A stretch of DNA of 64,000 nucleotides from Herbaspirillum sp. CF444 (GCF_000282135.1 NZ_AKJW01000083.1:148679-212678), one strand, 5' to 3'. Shown: positions 18,679 through 27,638, counted from the stretch's first letter. A program made the numbers and translations. The notes: generated by a model not told the origin, from the sequence alone.

Positions 18679-19446
18679 TCAGCTCAGTTCAAAATGGATC
18701 GGCGGCAATCCGGCGATCTGTCCGATCACCATGCCCGGTGCTTTCGGAAAATACATGCCGGTGTAGGAACCGGTGGTGACGACCGTGCCGCCGGGGATGA
18801 CGATGCCGCGCTCGCTGCAATGATTGACCAGCCAGCTCAGCAAGCGGCGCGGGTCGCCGGCGGGATTAACGCCCTGCCCCTTGAACACGTCTTCGCCGTT
18901 GAAGGTCAGATGCGCCTCGGGGCGATGGAAGTCGAAGCCGTCGCGGTAGTCGCTCAGTTCGCCGATCACCAGCGCGCCGTGATTCTGCAAGTCCGCCAGC
19001 TGACTCAGCTTGGGCACGTCCGGCCAGCCGGCGATGCGGCTGGAGACGATCTCGATGGAGGCCCCCATGGCGCTGATGCTGTCCATGACTTCCGCCTCGA
19101 CAATCGGCGCCGGCCTGGGGGCGAAATCGCAGTCGAAGCAAAACATGATTTCCAGCTCGATGCCGAGCACGGGAAAAGCGCTGCGCTGCAGGGACGAGGA
19201 TGAAGGATGGATGCCGCCCAGCGGTAACGGCGCCCCCTGCACCGGACCGGATTCGCTCTTGGAGCCGATCTTCCAGCCGCCGGTGGCGGCGTGGCTGCGG
19301 CGCAAAAATGCCTGCTGCGCGCGGTAGGCGTCGTCCATGTTGGCCGGTTCCAGCCCGGCCGGCACGACGGCCAGCGTCGCTTGCCGGGAATAGGCGTCGC
19401 CCAGGAGATGGCCGAGTTCTTCAGCCGCGGAAAGTAAAGTCGTCAT
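18679..19446 (-). CDS. 2-keto-4-pentenoate hydratase-like protein (MhpD / FAH fold)
   Basis: A 255-residue member of the hydratase/decarboxylase branch of the fumarylacetoacetate hydrolase fold, which acts on 2-keto acids with a divalent metal. Visible elements: AYRAQQAFLRR near residue 42, WKIGSKSESG near 58, the metal-binding GIELEIMFCF stretch near 95, and the C-terminal GIVIPGGTVVTTGSYTG. GAGGT five bases before ATG 19446 fixes the start. It lies between the MFS gene and the dehydrogenase in one operon. A role on a 2-keto acid made by the neighbouring aminotransferase or dehydrogenase is inference. Confidence 0.82.
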   Translation of the reverse strand: MTTLLSAAEELGHLLGDAYSRQATLAVVPAGLEPANMDDAYRAQQAFLRRSHAATGGWKIGSKSESGPVQGAPLPLGGIHPSSSSLQRSAFPVLGIELEIMFCFDCDFAPRPAPIVEAEVMDSISAMGASIEIVSSRIAGWPDVPKLSQLADLQNHGALVIGELSDYRDGFDFHRPEAHLTFNGEDVFKGQGVNPAGDPRRLLSWLVNHCSERGIVIPGGTVVTTGSYTGMYFPKAPGMVIGQIAGLPPIHFELS

Positions 19447-19531
19447 GGCTACCTCGTATGGATGATGCGAAGGAATGCCGGCCCCGGTTCATCAGGCACG
19501 GCATTCTTCTTTGATGCGTTTTCCGATGCAA

Positions 19532-20815
19532 TCAGGCACGTGCCTTGACCACATTGCCGCCGGCGTCGGGCGTAGTGTTTTCGAACTTGTTGTCGGGTTG
19601 CATGCGGAAAGCCAGCACCACGCCGAAGCCCATCAACACCATGCTGCCGAGGAAAGGCAGCTCCCAGTTGCCGGTCTTGTCGATCAGGTAACCCGACAAC
19701 ACCGGCGAGATGATCGCGGCCAATGCCGAACCGGTGTTCATCATGCCGCTGGCGGTGCCCGAATATTCCGGCGCGATATCCATCGGAATCGCCCACATCG
19801 GACCGATCGTCATTTCAGCGAAGAAGAAGCCCGCGCCCAGCGACAGGATCGAGATGTAGACGTTGTGCGTAAACATCAGCGGCAGCAGCGACAGCAAGGT
19901 CAGCAGCATGCACACCGACACCATGTAGCTGCGGGCGCGCTTGAGGTTGCCGGTGTTCTTCAGAATCTTGTCGCTGACGATGCCGCCCAGGGTGTCGCCC
20001 ACCACGCCGGCAAAGAACACGCTGGAAGCGAACAGCGCCGACTTCTTGATGTCGAGGTCATAGCTGTGCAGGAAGTATTGCGGAATCCAGCTCAGGAACA
20101 ACCACAAGGTCCAGCCGTAGCAGAAGTAGACGATGGTGACCGGCATCATGCGCTTGAACAGCGGGCCCCATGGAATCTGCGGACTCTTCTTTTTGCCGGC
20201 CGGCAGGATCGCCAGCTCTTCCGAAGTGATGCGCGGATGCCTGGCCGGATCTTCGGTGAACACGAAGGCCCAGACGATTACCCACACCAGGCTGAAGGCG
20301 CCGAAGATATAGAACGATTCGCGCCAGCCGTGCTCCGCCATGATCCACACCACCGCCGCCGGCGCCACCGCGTTGCCGATGCGTGCAAAGGCGTGGGTGA
20401 TGCCTTGTGCGAAACCGCGTTTTTCTTTCGACACCCAGCGCGACATCGCGGTGGTCGCCGCCGGGAAGGTCGCGCCTTCGCCGAGACCGAGCAGCAGGCG
20501 CGCCAGCAACAGCGACACCAATCCGCCCGCGAAACCGGTCAGCACCGTCGCCAGCGCCCACAGCAAGCCGCAATAAATCAGCGTGCGGCGCGCGCCGAAT
20601 TTATCGCTGACCCAGCCGCCGATGATCTGAAACACTAAATAGGGATAGGCGAAGGCGGAAAAGACCAGGCCGATTTCCGTCTTCGAGAGGTTGAATTCCT
20701 TGGCAAAACCGGCCGCGGCGGTGCTGACGTTGACGCGATCGAGGTAGGTGATGAAATACATCATGCATAACATCAATAGCACGACCGTGGTCGCGCGCAA
20801 ACGCAGGTGTCTCAT
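19532..20815 (-). CDS. MFS transporter, anion:cation symporter (ACS) family
   Basis: A 427-residue carrier with twelve membrane spans and the ACS hallmarks: ITYLDRVNVSTAAAGF in helix 1, GWVSDKFGARRTL in loop 2-3, LLLGLGEGATFPA in helix 4, and the cytoplasmic loop near residue 220. Characterised relatives take up sugar acids, hexuronates, tartrate or aromatic acids by proton symport. GGAGA seven bases before the start supports the call. It is in the operon with the aminotransferase (235 bases upstream) and hydratase, so it probably imports the pathway substrate. The substrate cannot be named. Confidence 0.88.
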   Translation of the reverse strand: MRHLRLRATTVVLLMLCMMYFITYLDRVNVSTAAAGFAKEFNLSKTEIGLVFSAFAYPYLVFQIIGGWVSDKFGARRTLIYCGLLWALATVLTGFAGGLVSLLLARLLLGLGEGATFPAATTAMSRWVSKEKRGFAQGITHAFARIGNAVAPAAVVWIMAEHGWRESFYIFGAFSLVWVIVWAFVFTEDPARHPRITSEELAILPAGKKKSPQIPWGPLFKRMMPVTIVYFCYGWTLWLFLSWIPQYFLHSYDLDIKKSALFASSVFFAGVVGDTLGGIVSDKILKNTGNLKRARSYMVSVCMLLTLLSLLPLMFTHNVYISILSLGAGFFFAEMTIGPMWAIPMDIAPEYSGTASGMMNTGSALAAIISPVLSGYLIDKTGNWELPFLGSMVLMGFGVVLAFRMQPDNKFENTTPDAGGNVVKARA

Positions 20816-21050
20816 TGCATTGTCTCCAGTATTGGTGCGCCGGCGCGCCGTGAAACCTGTGGTTTCGATTCCTCTGCGGGATGCTGCTTCGCCGGTCTTT
20901 CGTTATTGGTCCACGTGACCGGCGCAGCGCTTCTCGTACATGCGCGCTGCGCCGGCGTTCTTTCCTCCGTTATTGCTTTTTGCTTTGCCCTGCCGTGCTG
21001 CGCTCCTTACGGCGCAACACGGCATGGATACGGCTGACTGTCATTTGGAT

Positions 21051-22268
21051 TCAGGCAACCTTCAGCGCCGGTTTGTTTTTCTTCGCGGTCAGGTTGTCCA
21101 TCGCCGCCTGCACGCCGCTGCCGGCCAGCTTCACGCCCGCCAGCTTCAGGCCCATTTCGCAACCGGCCAGCGTCGCCATCAGGGTCAGGTCATTGGCTTC
21201 GCCCAGATGGCCGATGCGGAACATGCCGCCCTTCATCTTGCCCAGGCCGGTACCGAGCGACATGTTGAAGTTTTCGTAAATCACTTTGCGGATCGCGTCG
21301 GCGTCGAAACCGGCCGGCGTCATCACGCCCGTCAGCACCGGCGAATACACGGCCGGATCGGCGCACTGGATCTCCAGGCCCCAGGCCGTGACGGCCTGGC
21401 GGCAGGCTTCGGCCAGACGCTCGTGGCGCGCGAAGACGTTGTCGAGGCCTTCGCCCAGAATCATCTCCAGCGCTTCGGACAAGCCGTACAGCAGATTGGT
21501 GTTGGGGGTGTACGGCCAGTAGCCGGTGGCGTTCATCTCGATGATTTCGGTCCAGCCCCAGAACGCCTTCGGCAGCTTCGAGCTCTTGCTGGCCTCGATG
21601 GCCTTCTTCGAGACCGCGTTGAAGCTGATGCCCGGCGGCAGCATCAGGCCTTTTTGCGAACCGGAGACGGTGACGTCGACGCCCCACTCGTCGTGGCGAT
21701 AATCCGCCGACGCCAGGCCCGAGATCGTATCCACTAGCAACAGCGCCGGATGGCCGGCGGCATCGATGGCCTTGCGCACCGACGCGATGTCGGAAGTCAC
21801 GCCGGTCGAGGTTTCGTTGTGCACCACGCAGACGGCCTTGATCTGATGGCCGCCGTCCTTGCGCAGACGCTCTTCGATCAGATCGGCCTGCACGCCGCGG
21901 CGCCAGCCTTCGATGCCCGGCAAGCCGAGGAATTCGGGCTTCAGGCCCAGCGCTTCGGCCATCTTCTTCCACAGCGTGGCGAAATGGCCGGTCTCATACA
22001 TCAGCACCGTGTCGCCGGGGCTCAGGGTATTGGTCAGCGCCGCTTCCCATGCGCCGGTGCCCGAGGCCGGATAAATGACGACCGGCTGCTCGGTCTTGAA
22101 AATCTTCTTGATGCCCGCCAGCACCTGCAAGCCCAGCGCACCGAATTCCGGGCCGCGATGGTCGATGGTCGGATAGCTCATGGCGCGCAGGATGCGATCA
22201 GGCACAGGGCTGGGACCAGGGATTTGCAGGAAATGACGGCCGGCTGGATGAAAGTCTAGTTTTAACAT
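21051..22268 (-). CDS. Class V aminotransferase (alanine/serine-glyoxylate type)
   Basis: A 405-residue PLP-dependent aminotransferase. The N-terminal IPGPSPVPDRILRAM, the central VCVVHNETSTGV, the Asp of LLVDTISGLASADY (about D180) and the Schiff-base lysine in VSGSQKGLML (about K206) identify the alanine- or serine-glyoxylate subgroup. It transfers an amino group to glyoxylate or a related 2-oxo acid. AAGGAGG right before ATG 22268 is a near-perfect ribosome site. It is the first gene of the minus-strand operon and faces the GntR gene across a 300-base region holding two palindromes. Substrate: an amino acid or amino-phosphonate-type compound cannot be excluded. Confidence 0.88.
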   Translation of the reverse strand: MLKLDFHPAGRHFLQIPGPSPVPDRILRAMSYPTIDHRGPEFGALGLQVLAGIKKIFKTEQPVVIYPASGTGAWEAALTNTLSPGDTVLMYETGHFATLWKKMAEALGLKPEFLGLPGIEGWRRGVQADLIEERLRKDGGHQIKAVCVVHNETSTGVTSDIASVRKAIDAAGHPALLLVDTISGLASADYRHDEWGVDVTVSGSQKGLMLPPGISFNAVSKKAIEASKSSKLPKAFWGWTEIIEMNATGYWPYTPNTNLLYGLSEALEMILGEGLDNVFARHERLAEACRQAVTAWGLEIQCADPAVYSPVLTGVMTPAGFDADAIRKVIYENFNMSLGTGLGKMKGGMFRIGHLGEANDLTLMATLAGCEMGLKLAGVKLAGSGVQAAMDNLTAKKNKPALKVA

Positions 22269-22317
22269 TTACTCCTCCTTTGAAATCTGTCTTTGAAATT
22301 TAACTTTTAGATATTTT

Positions 22318-22337
22318 GTATTTTGAATGCAAAATAC
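22318..22337. promoter_or_regulatory. Palindromic operator at the catabolic operon promoter
   Basis: Perfect inverted repeat GTATTTTG-AATG-CAAAATAC. Its 16-bp centre ATTTTGAATGCAAAAT recurs exactly at the start of the divergent GntR gene (22562-22577). On the minus strand it overlaps the -10 TAAAGT (22341-22336) of a candidate promoter with -35 TTTACC (22364-22359) and a 17-base spacer. Occupancy would block transcription of the aminotransferase operon. Confidence 0.75.
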
Positions 22338-22364
22338 TTTATCAGCCAGACCAGGAGAGGTAAA
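22336..22364 (-). promoter_or_regulatory. Candidate promoter of the aminotransferase operon
   Basis: Minus-strand TTTACC (22364-22359) and TAAAGT (22341-22336) with 17-base spacing, about 70 bases upstream of ATG 22268. The -10 overlaps the palindrome at 22318-22337. Confidence 0.5.
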
Positions 22365-22511
22365 GGTTTTTTTGATCCGCACAGTCCTTACTTCAGGTAT
22401 GGAGTCTGCGCATATTTTTGGTAAAAATCGCGTAAATAGATATACTTAGAATCACTAATAGGAATTTCATGGCAATATTTTTCATCCATACAACAGCAGG
22501 AAGCTGGTATT

Positions 22512-22539
22512 TTGGCAATGAAGCTATCCCTGCTAAAAT
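22512..22539 (+). promoter_or_regulatory. Candidate promoter of the GntR gene
   Basis: TTGGCA (22512-22517) and TAAAAT (22534-22539) with a 16-base spacer, about 30 bases before the start codon. The predicted transcript would begin just before the second palindrome. Confidence 0.6.
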
Positions 22540-22561
22540 ACGCCCCAGTAGGACATTAAGG

Positions 22562-22577
22562 ATTTTGAATGCAAAAT
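22562..22577. promoter_or_regulatory. Second copy of the palindrome, spanning the GntR start codon
   Basis: ATTTTGAATGCAAAAT, identical to 22320-22335. The start codon ATG (22569-22571) lies in its central AATG, and the AAGGA ribosome site (22558-22562) abuts it. This position fits autorepression by a bound regulator just downstream of the transcription start. Confidence 0.7.
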
Positions 22578-23327
22578 TCAACAATTGAACTAGACACGAA
22601 CGAGACCAGAAACACCCCCGCCGCCCTGCCGAAACTGGAGCGCCAGCGTCTGCACGACACCGTCGTCGAGCACCTGCGCAACCTGATCGTCGAAGCGGTG
22701 CTGGCGCCCGGGACCAAACTGAACGAACGCGAACTGTGCGAAACGCTAGGTATTTCACGCACGCCGCTGCGTGAAGCATTGAAGGTATTGGCCGCCGAAG
22801 GCCTGATCGAAATCTCGCCCAACCGCGGCGCATCGGTGTCGAAGATGTCGGAAAACGAGATCTGGGAAACCTTCGAACTCATGAGCGGCCTGGAAGCGAT
22901 GTCCGGCGAACTGGCCTGCGAACGCATCACGCCGGTGGAAGTGGCCGAGATCAAGGCGCTGCATTACGCCATGCTGGCCTGCAAGGCACAAAACGACCTG
23001 CCCGGTTATTACAGCCGCAACCAGGCCATCCACAACAAGATCAACGAAGCCGCGCGCAACTCGGTACTGCACCAGACCTATCTCGGCCTGAACCGCCGCT
23101 TGCAGGCGCTGCGCTTCAAATCCAACTTCCGCCCCGAAAAATGGGACAGCGCCGCGCACGATCACGACGAGATGGTCAAGGCGCTGGAAGCACGCGACGG
23201 CAAACGCCTGGCGGCGGTTTTGCGCCAGCATTTGCTGGACAAGCGCGATGCGGTGCTCAATGTTCCCGTTGCGCCAGTGGCGGCGACTGCCGGAGGAACT
23301 CCCGCAGGGAAAACGAATAATCAATAA
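22569..23327 (+). CDS. GntR-family regulator, FCD (FadR-like) subgroup
   Basis: A 252-residue regulator. The winged helix spans residues ~25-95 (LHDTVVEHLRNLIVEAVLAPGTKLNERELCETLGISRTPLREALKVLAAEGLIEI). The all-helical FCD ligand domain follows, with probable metal or ligand residues in GYYSRNQAIHNKINEAARN and AHDHDEMVKALEARD. Members sense small organic acids and usually release DNA when these bind. It is divergent from the aminotransferase operon, and identical palindromes sit at both promoters, so it most likely represses both. A strong terminator follows at 23353. The C-terminal tail after residue ~230 is Ala/Pro-rich and non-conserved. Confidence 0.92.
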   Translation: MQNSTIELDTNETRNTPAALPKLERQRLHDTVVEHLRNLIVEAVLAPGTKLNERELCETLGISRTPLREALKVLAAEGLIEISPNRGASVSKMSENEIWETFELMSGLEAMSGELACERITPVEVAEIKALHYAMLACKAQNDLPGYYSRNQAIHNKINEAARNSVLHQTYLGLNRRLQALRFKSNFRPEKWDSAAHDHDEMVKALEARDGKRLAAVLRQHLLDKRDAVLNVPVAPVAATAGGTPAGKTNNQ

Positions 23328-23352
23328 AAACGGTAGTGAAGTTGTCCCTGGA

Positions 23353-23378
23353 AGCCATCGCTTGCGATGGCTTTTTTT
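23353..23378 (+). terminator. Rho-independent terminator of the GntR gene
   Basis: AGCCATCG and CGATGGCT form a perfect stem with a tetraloop, followed by a run of T. It starts 26 bases after the GntR stop codon. Confidence 0.9.
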
Positions 23379-23652
23379 ATGGCTGCGGTAAAGGCATATC
23401 CTCGCCGGCGCCTCTCGCGTGCAACAAGCGCACGACATAAAACCATGGAACAGGCGCCATCAGAACAGCAAAAACCAGAAAGGAGAACCGGGAGAGAAAA
23501 GAAGAGAAACAATATCCGGAAGACAAAAAGCAAAAATGGAAGCCGGGACTGCGCTTCCATTATTTCATTTGCTTTTGATGCTGTTTTTTACGAAGCACTG
23601 AGTGACAGTAACTGCCTGCTTCGATACCAATATTCAACAACATCAAGAATAT

Positions 23653-23729
23653 TGGTAGGCACGATTGGACTCGAACCAACGACCCCTACCATGTCAAGGT
23701 AGTGCTCTAACCAGCTGAGCTACGCGCCT
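23653..23729 (-). tRNA. tRNA-Val (GAC)
   Basis: A full cloverleaf on the minus strand: acceptor AGGCGCG pairs with CGTGCCT (one G-U), D-arm GCTCAGCTGGTTAGAGC, anticodon stem CTACC/GGTAG with loop TTGACAT giving anticodon GAC, T-arm with TTCGAGT loop, and an encoded CCA. A TATAAT-like -10 lies upstream (23749-23744 on the minus strand). Confidence 0.95.
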
Positions 23730-23832
23730 AGTGAAGAAGCGAGATTATAGGGGCATTTTTTATTTTTGGCTAGTCTTGGCGAAAAGTTTTTTAAAAAATC
23801 TTGCCTATCACCTCGCCGACCAGCCGCAAAGC

Positions 23833-26091
23833 CTACTGCCGCCGGGCTTCCAGCACGCCCTTCACTTCGCGGATCACGGCCAGCGCCTTGATCAGTTGCG
23901 CGGTCGAACCGATCTCGGCGGTGAATCCCATGCGCGCCTGCCCCTTCACGCTTTGCGTGCTGACGCCGATGACATTGATTTTTTCGCGCAGGAAAATTTC
24001 CGAAATATCGCGCAGCAAGCCCTGGCGGTCGCCGGCCAGCACGAAGATGTCGACCGGATAAACGGTGTCCTTGCCCGAAGTGCCCCATTCGGTCTGGATG
24101 ACGCGCTCCGGCGCCTTGCTGCTCATCTCGGCAAAGTTCTTGCAGGTCAGCCGGTGGATGGACACGCCCTTGCCGCGCGTGACGAAGCCAACGATGCTAT
24201 CCGGCGGCGCCGGTTTGCAGCAGCGCGCCAGTTGCGTCATCAGACCTTCGGTGCCGACCACCAGCACGCCGGACTTGGCGCCCTGCACCACGCTCGATGC
24301 GCGGCTCTTGCGGGTGATAGAGGCTTCGTCGGGTTCGGCGTGCTTGCTTTCCTTGCCTTCCTCGCCCTCATGCAGCACCTGCTCGATCTGGCGCGGGCTG
24401 AATTCATCCTTGCCCAGCGACAGGCACAGGTCGTCGACCTTGGCGAAGCCGAGCTTGTGCGCGAGTTCTTCCAGGTTGACGGCGGTCTTGCCTTCGCGCT
24501 GCAGCGTTTTTTCCAGCACGGCGCGGCCATGGGCCAGCGTCTCTTCCTGTTCGATGGCGTTGAACCAGGCGCGCACCTTGGAACGCGTGCGCGAACTGAC
24601 GGCGTAACCGGGACTCAGCCAATCGCGCGACGGACCGACGCCGGGGCCGCTCTTGACGGTGATGATGTCGACGGTCTGGCCGTTTTTCAGCGGCGTGTTC
24701 AGCGGCACCATGACGCCGTCGACGCGCGCGCCGCGGCAGCGATGGCCGACGTCGCTGTGCAGGTGATACGCGAAGTCGATCGGCGTGGCGCCGTTGGGCA
24801 GTTCGATCACGCGCGCTTGCGGCGTCAGGACGTAGATGCGCTCGTCGAGCGTGGTGGACTTGAGTTTCTCGACCCAGTCGCGACGTACGTCTTCCTGCTC
24901 GACCACGGCGTCGGAGACTTCGCTCTTCCACGCCAGCAGCTGGCGCAGCCAGGCAATCTTTTCGTCGTACTTTTGCGCTGAGAAATTGGAGCCGCCGCTT
25001 TCCTTGTAGCGCCAGTGCGCCGCCACGCCGTATTCGGCGAAGTGATGCATCTCGTGCGTGCGGATCTGCACTTCCAGCGGGCGGCCGTCTTCGGCGATCA
25101 CGACCGTGTGCAGCGACTGGTAGCCGTTCTGCTTGGGTCGCGAAATGTAATCGTCGAACTCCTTGGGAATCGGCACCCAGATGTTGTGGATGATGCCGAG
25201 CACCGTGTAGCAAGTCTTGATGTCGTCCACGATGACGCGGAAGGCGCGTACGTCGTACAGCTCGGAGAAGTCGATGGACTTGCCGCGCATCTTGTTCCAG
25301 ATGCTGTAGATGTGTTTGGGACGGCCGGAGACTTCCGCCTTGATGTCGGCGGCGGTCAGCTCGGTGCGCAAGCGGTCGATGGCGGAGGCGACGAATTCCG
25401 CGCGCTCGATGCGCTTTTCTTCCAGCATCTTGGCGATGCGCTTGTAAGTGACCGGCTCGATGAAGCGGAAGGACAAATCCTCCAGCTCCCACTTGAGTTG
25501 CCAGATGCCGAGGCGATTGGCCAGCGGAGCGTAAAGATCGAAGGTCTCGCGCGCATATTGCGCGGTGGTCTCGTTTTCCAGCTTGTTTTCGGCGAAATAG
25601 CGCAAGGTCGTCACGCGCGAGGCCAGGCGCACCAGCACCACGCGCATGTCGGTCGCCATCGCCAGCAGCATCTTGCGCAAGGTTTCGACCTGCGCCGCGG
25701 CCTGTTGCGCGGCGTTCTTGCCGCGCAAGACTTCCTGCGGATGCTGGAAGGTCAAGCCGTGGAAACGCATCAGCTGGCGCACGCCGGCGACCAGATCGGC
25801 GATGTCCTTGCCGAAGCGTTCTTCGATCGTCGCGGCGGCATCGAGATCGAGCACATGCAACTCGAACAGCAGACCGGCGATGCGCGTTTCGGCGTCGACG
25901 TTGAGCGCGGTCAGCACGCTGACCACGCCCTGCACGAACTGCAAGGCATCCTGCCCCGACGGAATCGGCTTGCCGGCATACAGCGGCTCGACGAAGGCCA
26001 GCGCGCTCAATACGCGCGCGCTGTCTTCCGGACTCAAACCGGCGACGATGGGGGCGGAGCCCTCTTGCGAAACTGCGACGACTGAAACCAT
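23833..26091 (-). CDS. relA: GTP pyrophosphokinase RelA (monofunctional synthetase)
   Basis: A 752-residue long RSH enzyme that makes (p)ppGpp on stalled ribosomes. The N-terminal hydrolase domain is degenerate: the catalytic HD pair is absent where it would fall near residues 71-82 (IAGLLFELHVLD). The synthetase domain has the RelA-type acidic EFDD motif (about 311-314, where bifunctional enzymes have RxKD), then GYQSLHT and VQIRTHEMHHFAEYGVAAHW. TGS (ELPNGATPIDFAYHLH) and C-terminal ACT domains follow. It precedes the tRNA-Val gene and follows the RidA-family gene by 15 bases. The EFDD motif and broken HD site support RelA, not SpoT. Confidence 0.94.
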   Translation of the reverse strand: MVSVVAVSQEGSAPIVAGLSPEDSARVLSALAFVEPLYAGKPIPSGQDALQFVQGVVSVLTALNVDAETRIAGLLFELHVLDLDAAATIEERFGKDIADLVAGVRQLMRFHGLTFQHPQEVLRGKNAAQQAAAQVETLRKMLLAMATDMRVVLVRLASRVTTLRYFAENKLENETTAQYARETFDLYAPLANRLGIWQLKWELEDLSFRFIEPVTYKRIAKMLEEKRIERAEFVASAIDRLRTELTAADIKAEVSGRPKHIYSIWNKMRGKSIDFSELYDVRAFRVIVDDIKTCYTVLGIIHNIWVPIPKEFDDYISRPKQNGYQSLHTVVIAEDGRPLEVQIRTHEMHHFAEYGVAAHWRYKESGGSNFSAQKYDEKIAWLRQLLAWKSEVSDAVVEQEDVRRDWVEKLKSTTLDERIYVLTPQARVIELPNGATPIDFAYHLHSDVGHRCRGARVDGVMVPLNTPLKNGQTVDIITVKSGPGVGPSRDWLSPGYAVSSRTRSKVRAWFNAIEQEETLAHGRAVLEKTLQREGKTAVNLEELAHKLGFAKVDDLCLSLGKDEFSPRQIEQVLHEGEEGKESKHAEPDEASITRKSRASSVVQGAKSGVLVVGTEGLMTQLARCCKPAPPDSIVGFVTRGKGVSIHRLTCKNFAEMSSKAPERVIQTEWGTSGKDTVYPVDIFVLAGDRQGLLRDISEIFLREKINVIGVSTQSVKGQARMGFTAEIGSTAQLIKALAVIREVKGVLEARRQ

Positions 26092-26106
26092 GAAACCTTG
26101 CTTTGT

Positions 26107-26457
26107 TTATTTTTGGGCAGCGACGATGATGATCTCGACCAGCAATTCGGGACGAGCCAGCTTGGCTTCGACGGTGGCGCGCGGCGGCGTGTTGCCGGCA
26201 GGCACCCAGGCGTCCCACACGGCGTTCATGCCTTCGAAGTCCTTGACGTCGGCGATGTAGATCTGGCACGACAGGATGTTTTCCTTGCTGCTGCCGGCTT
26301 CGGCCAGCAGACGGTCGATGTGGCCCAGGACTTCGCGTGTCTGGCCTTCGATGTTCTGGGTGGTGTCTTCGGCGATCTGGCCGGCCAGATAGACGGTACC
26401 GTTATGGATCGCGGCTTCGGAGAGACGCTTGCCGACGTGGAGACGTTGTACTGTCAT
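26107..26457 (-). CDS. RidA/YjgF-family protein
   Basis: A 116-residue member of the RidA superfamily, whose founding members hydrolyse reactive enamine/imine intermediates to 2-keto acids. Visible features: NGTVYLAGQIAED near residue 20, CQIYIADVKDFEGMNAVWDAWV near 65, and PPRATVEAKLARPELLVEIIIVA at the end. The Arg in PPRAT is the usual keto-acid-binding arginine; the final Glu matches active members. AGAGGAAA before ATG 26457 supports the start. The 15-base gap to relA suggests co-transcription. Confidence 0.88.
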   Translation of the reverse strand: MTVQRLHVGKRLSEAAIHNGTVYLAGQIAEDTTQNIEGQTREVLGHIDRLLAEAGSSKENILSCQIYIADVKDFEGMNAVWDAWVPAGNTPPRATVEAKLARPELLVEIIIVAAQK

Positions 26458-26573
26458 GATGTTTCCTCTATGAAGGTAAGGGTTGATGTCCGGTGTTGCC
26501 GGCTGTTTGCAGCCTTTTTATTGTTTATGGTTGGACGAATCAACCGGGTAATGATTCACACGACTCAGCCGAT

Positions 26574-27440
26574 TCAGCCCAACAAAAAATCTTTCGCGAC
26601 CTGGATCTGCCCGGCATGCATGAACGTCGGCGCATGGCCGACGCCTTCGAATTCCACCAGCGCGGCCTTGGGGCCGCGCCGCGTCATTTCTTCGGCCACC
26701 TCCGGCAGCAGCAGGTCGGATTGCTTGCCGCGCACCAGCAGCGTCGGGCAGCGGATCGCATCGTACGCAGCCCACAACATGGCCTCGCCCGCGCTCGCCG
26801 CTTCCGGCGTCATGGCCTTGAACGGCGCCGACAGTTGCAGATCATAATGCCGCGTCCACTTGCCGTCCTTGTCCTGGCGCAAGACATCCGCCGCCAGCTT
26901 GTGCCACTCTTCATCGGTATGCGGCCCGAAGGTCGCCGAGATGGCGCGGATATACTGCGCAGCTTCGTCAAAGGTCGTGAAGCGGATGTCCTGCCCGATG
27001 TATTCGCCGATGCGCGCCAGCGCCGACGCGTTGATGGAAGGGCCGATATCGTTGAGCACCAGGCGGCGCACCGGATTCTCCGGCATCGATGCAAGACCCA
27101 TGCCAATCAGCCCGCCCATCGAGGTGCCGAACCAGTCCACCGACTCCGCATCCAGACGCGCCAGCAAGGTCACCATGTCGCTCACATATTGCGGAATCAC
27201 ATAATACTGCGGCGCCTGCAAGCGCCCCGAACGGCCGCGCCCGACCACATCCGGACACACCACCCGATACGTCTCGGACAACTCGCGCGCCATCACGTCG
27301 AAATCGTCGCTCACGCGCGTCACGCCGTGCACGCACACCAGCACATTCGGATTACGCGGATCGCCCCACTCCTTGTACGCCATCGAATGCAAACCGGCAG
27401 GCGAAATACATTGAACTGTCTTCAATACAGCTTGTGTCAT
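26574..27440 (-). CDS. Alpha/beta-fold hydrolase
   Basis: A 288-residue hydrolase with oxyanion segment VCVHGVTRVSDDFD near residue 37, nucleophile elbow GTSMGG with Ser near 107, a lid region at about 145-200, and the C-terminal His in EGVGHAPTFMHAGQ near 270. Relatives are esterases or meta-cleavage-type C-C hydrolases. The substrate is not evident. It is 116 bases upstream of the RidA-family gene on the same strand and could belong to the same operon as relA. Confidence 0.82.
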   Translation of the reverse strand: MTQAVLKTVQCISPAGLHSMAYKEWGDPRNPNVLVCVHGVTRVSDDFDVMARELSETYRVVCPDVVGRGRSGRLQAPQYYVIPQYVSDMVTLLARLDAESVDWFGTSMGGLIGMGLASMPENPVRRLVLNDIGPSINASALARIGEYIGQDIRFTTFDEAAQYIRAISATFGPHTDEEWHKLAADVLRQDKDGKWTRHYDLQLSAPFKAMTPEAASAGEAMLWAAYDAIRCPTLLVRGKQSDLLLPEVAEEMTRRGPKAALVEFEGVGHAPTFMHAGQIQVAKDFLLG

Positions 27441-27610
27441 GGTCTCGGCCAGGTGGTTGGAATATTCGATATTTTACTCCCTGACATGCTTGTTGTAGAC
27501 CGGAAAGAGAAACGGCAAGCAAGAGCCGACCATAGGCCGGCCCGGCGCCCGCTCACCGGGAGCGCAGAGGAAAAAACGGAAGGAAACGGGAAGTCGCAAT
27601 CACAATAGGC

Positions 27611-27638
27611 TGATTTCGGCCGGAGTCGCTGCTATAAT
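27611..27638 (+). promoter_or_regulatory. Promoter of tRNA-Leu
   Basis: A perfect TATAAT at 27633-27638, 40 bases before the tRNA, with a weak TGATTT-like -35 at about 27611. Confidence 0.55.

Noticed and set aside
16787..18766. Plus-strand frame of 659 codons opposite the FAD/Fe-S dehydrogenase
   Set aside because: Same reason: shadow frame with no recognisable domain and rich in His/Arg/Gln.
23833..26091. Call as bifunctional SpoT
   Set aside because: The hydrolase HD pair is absent and the synthetase has EFDD, so monofunctional RelA fits better.
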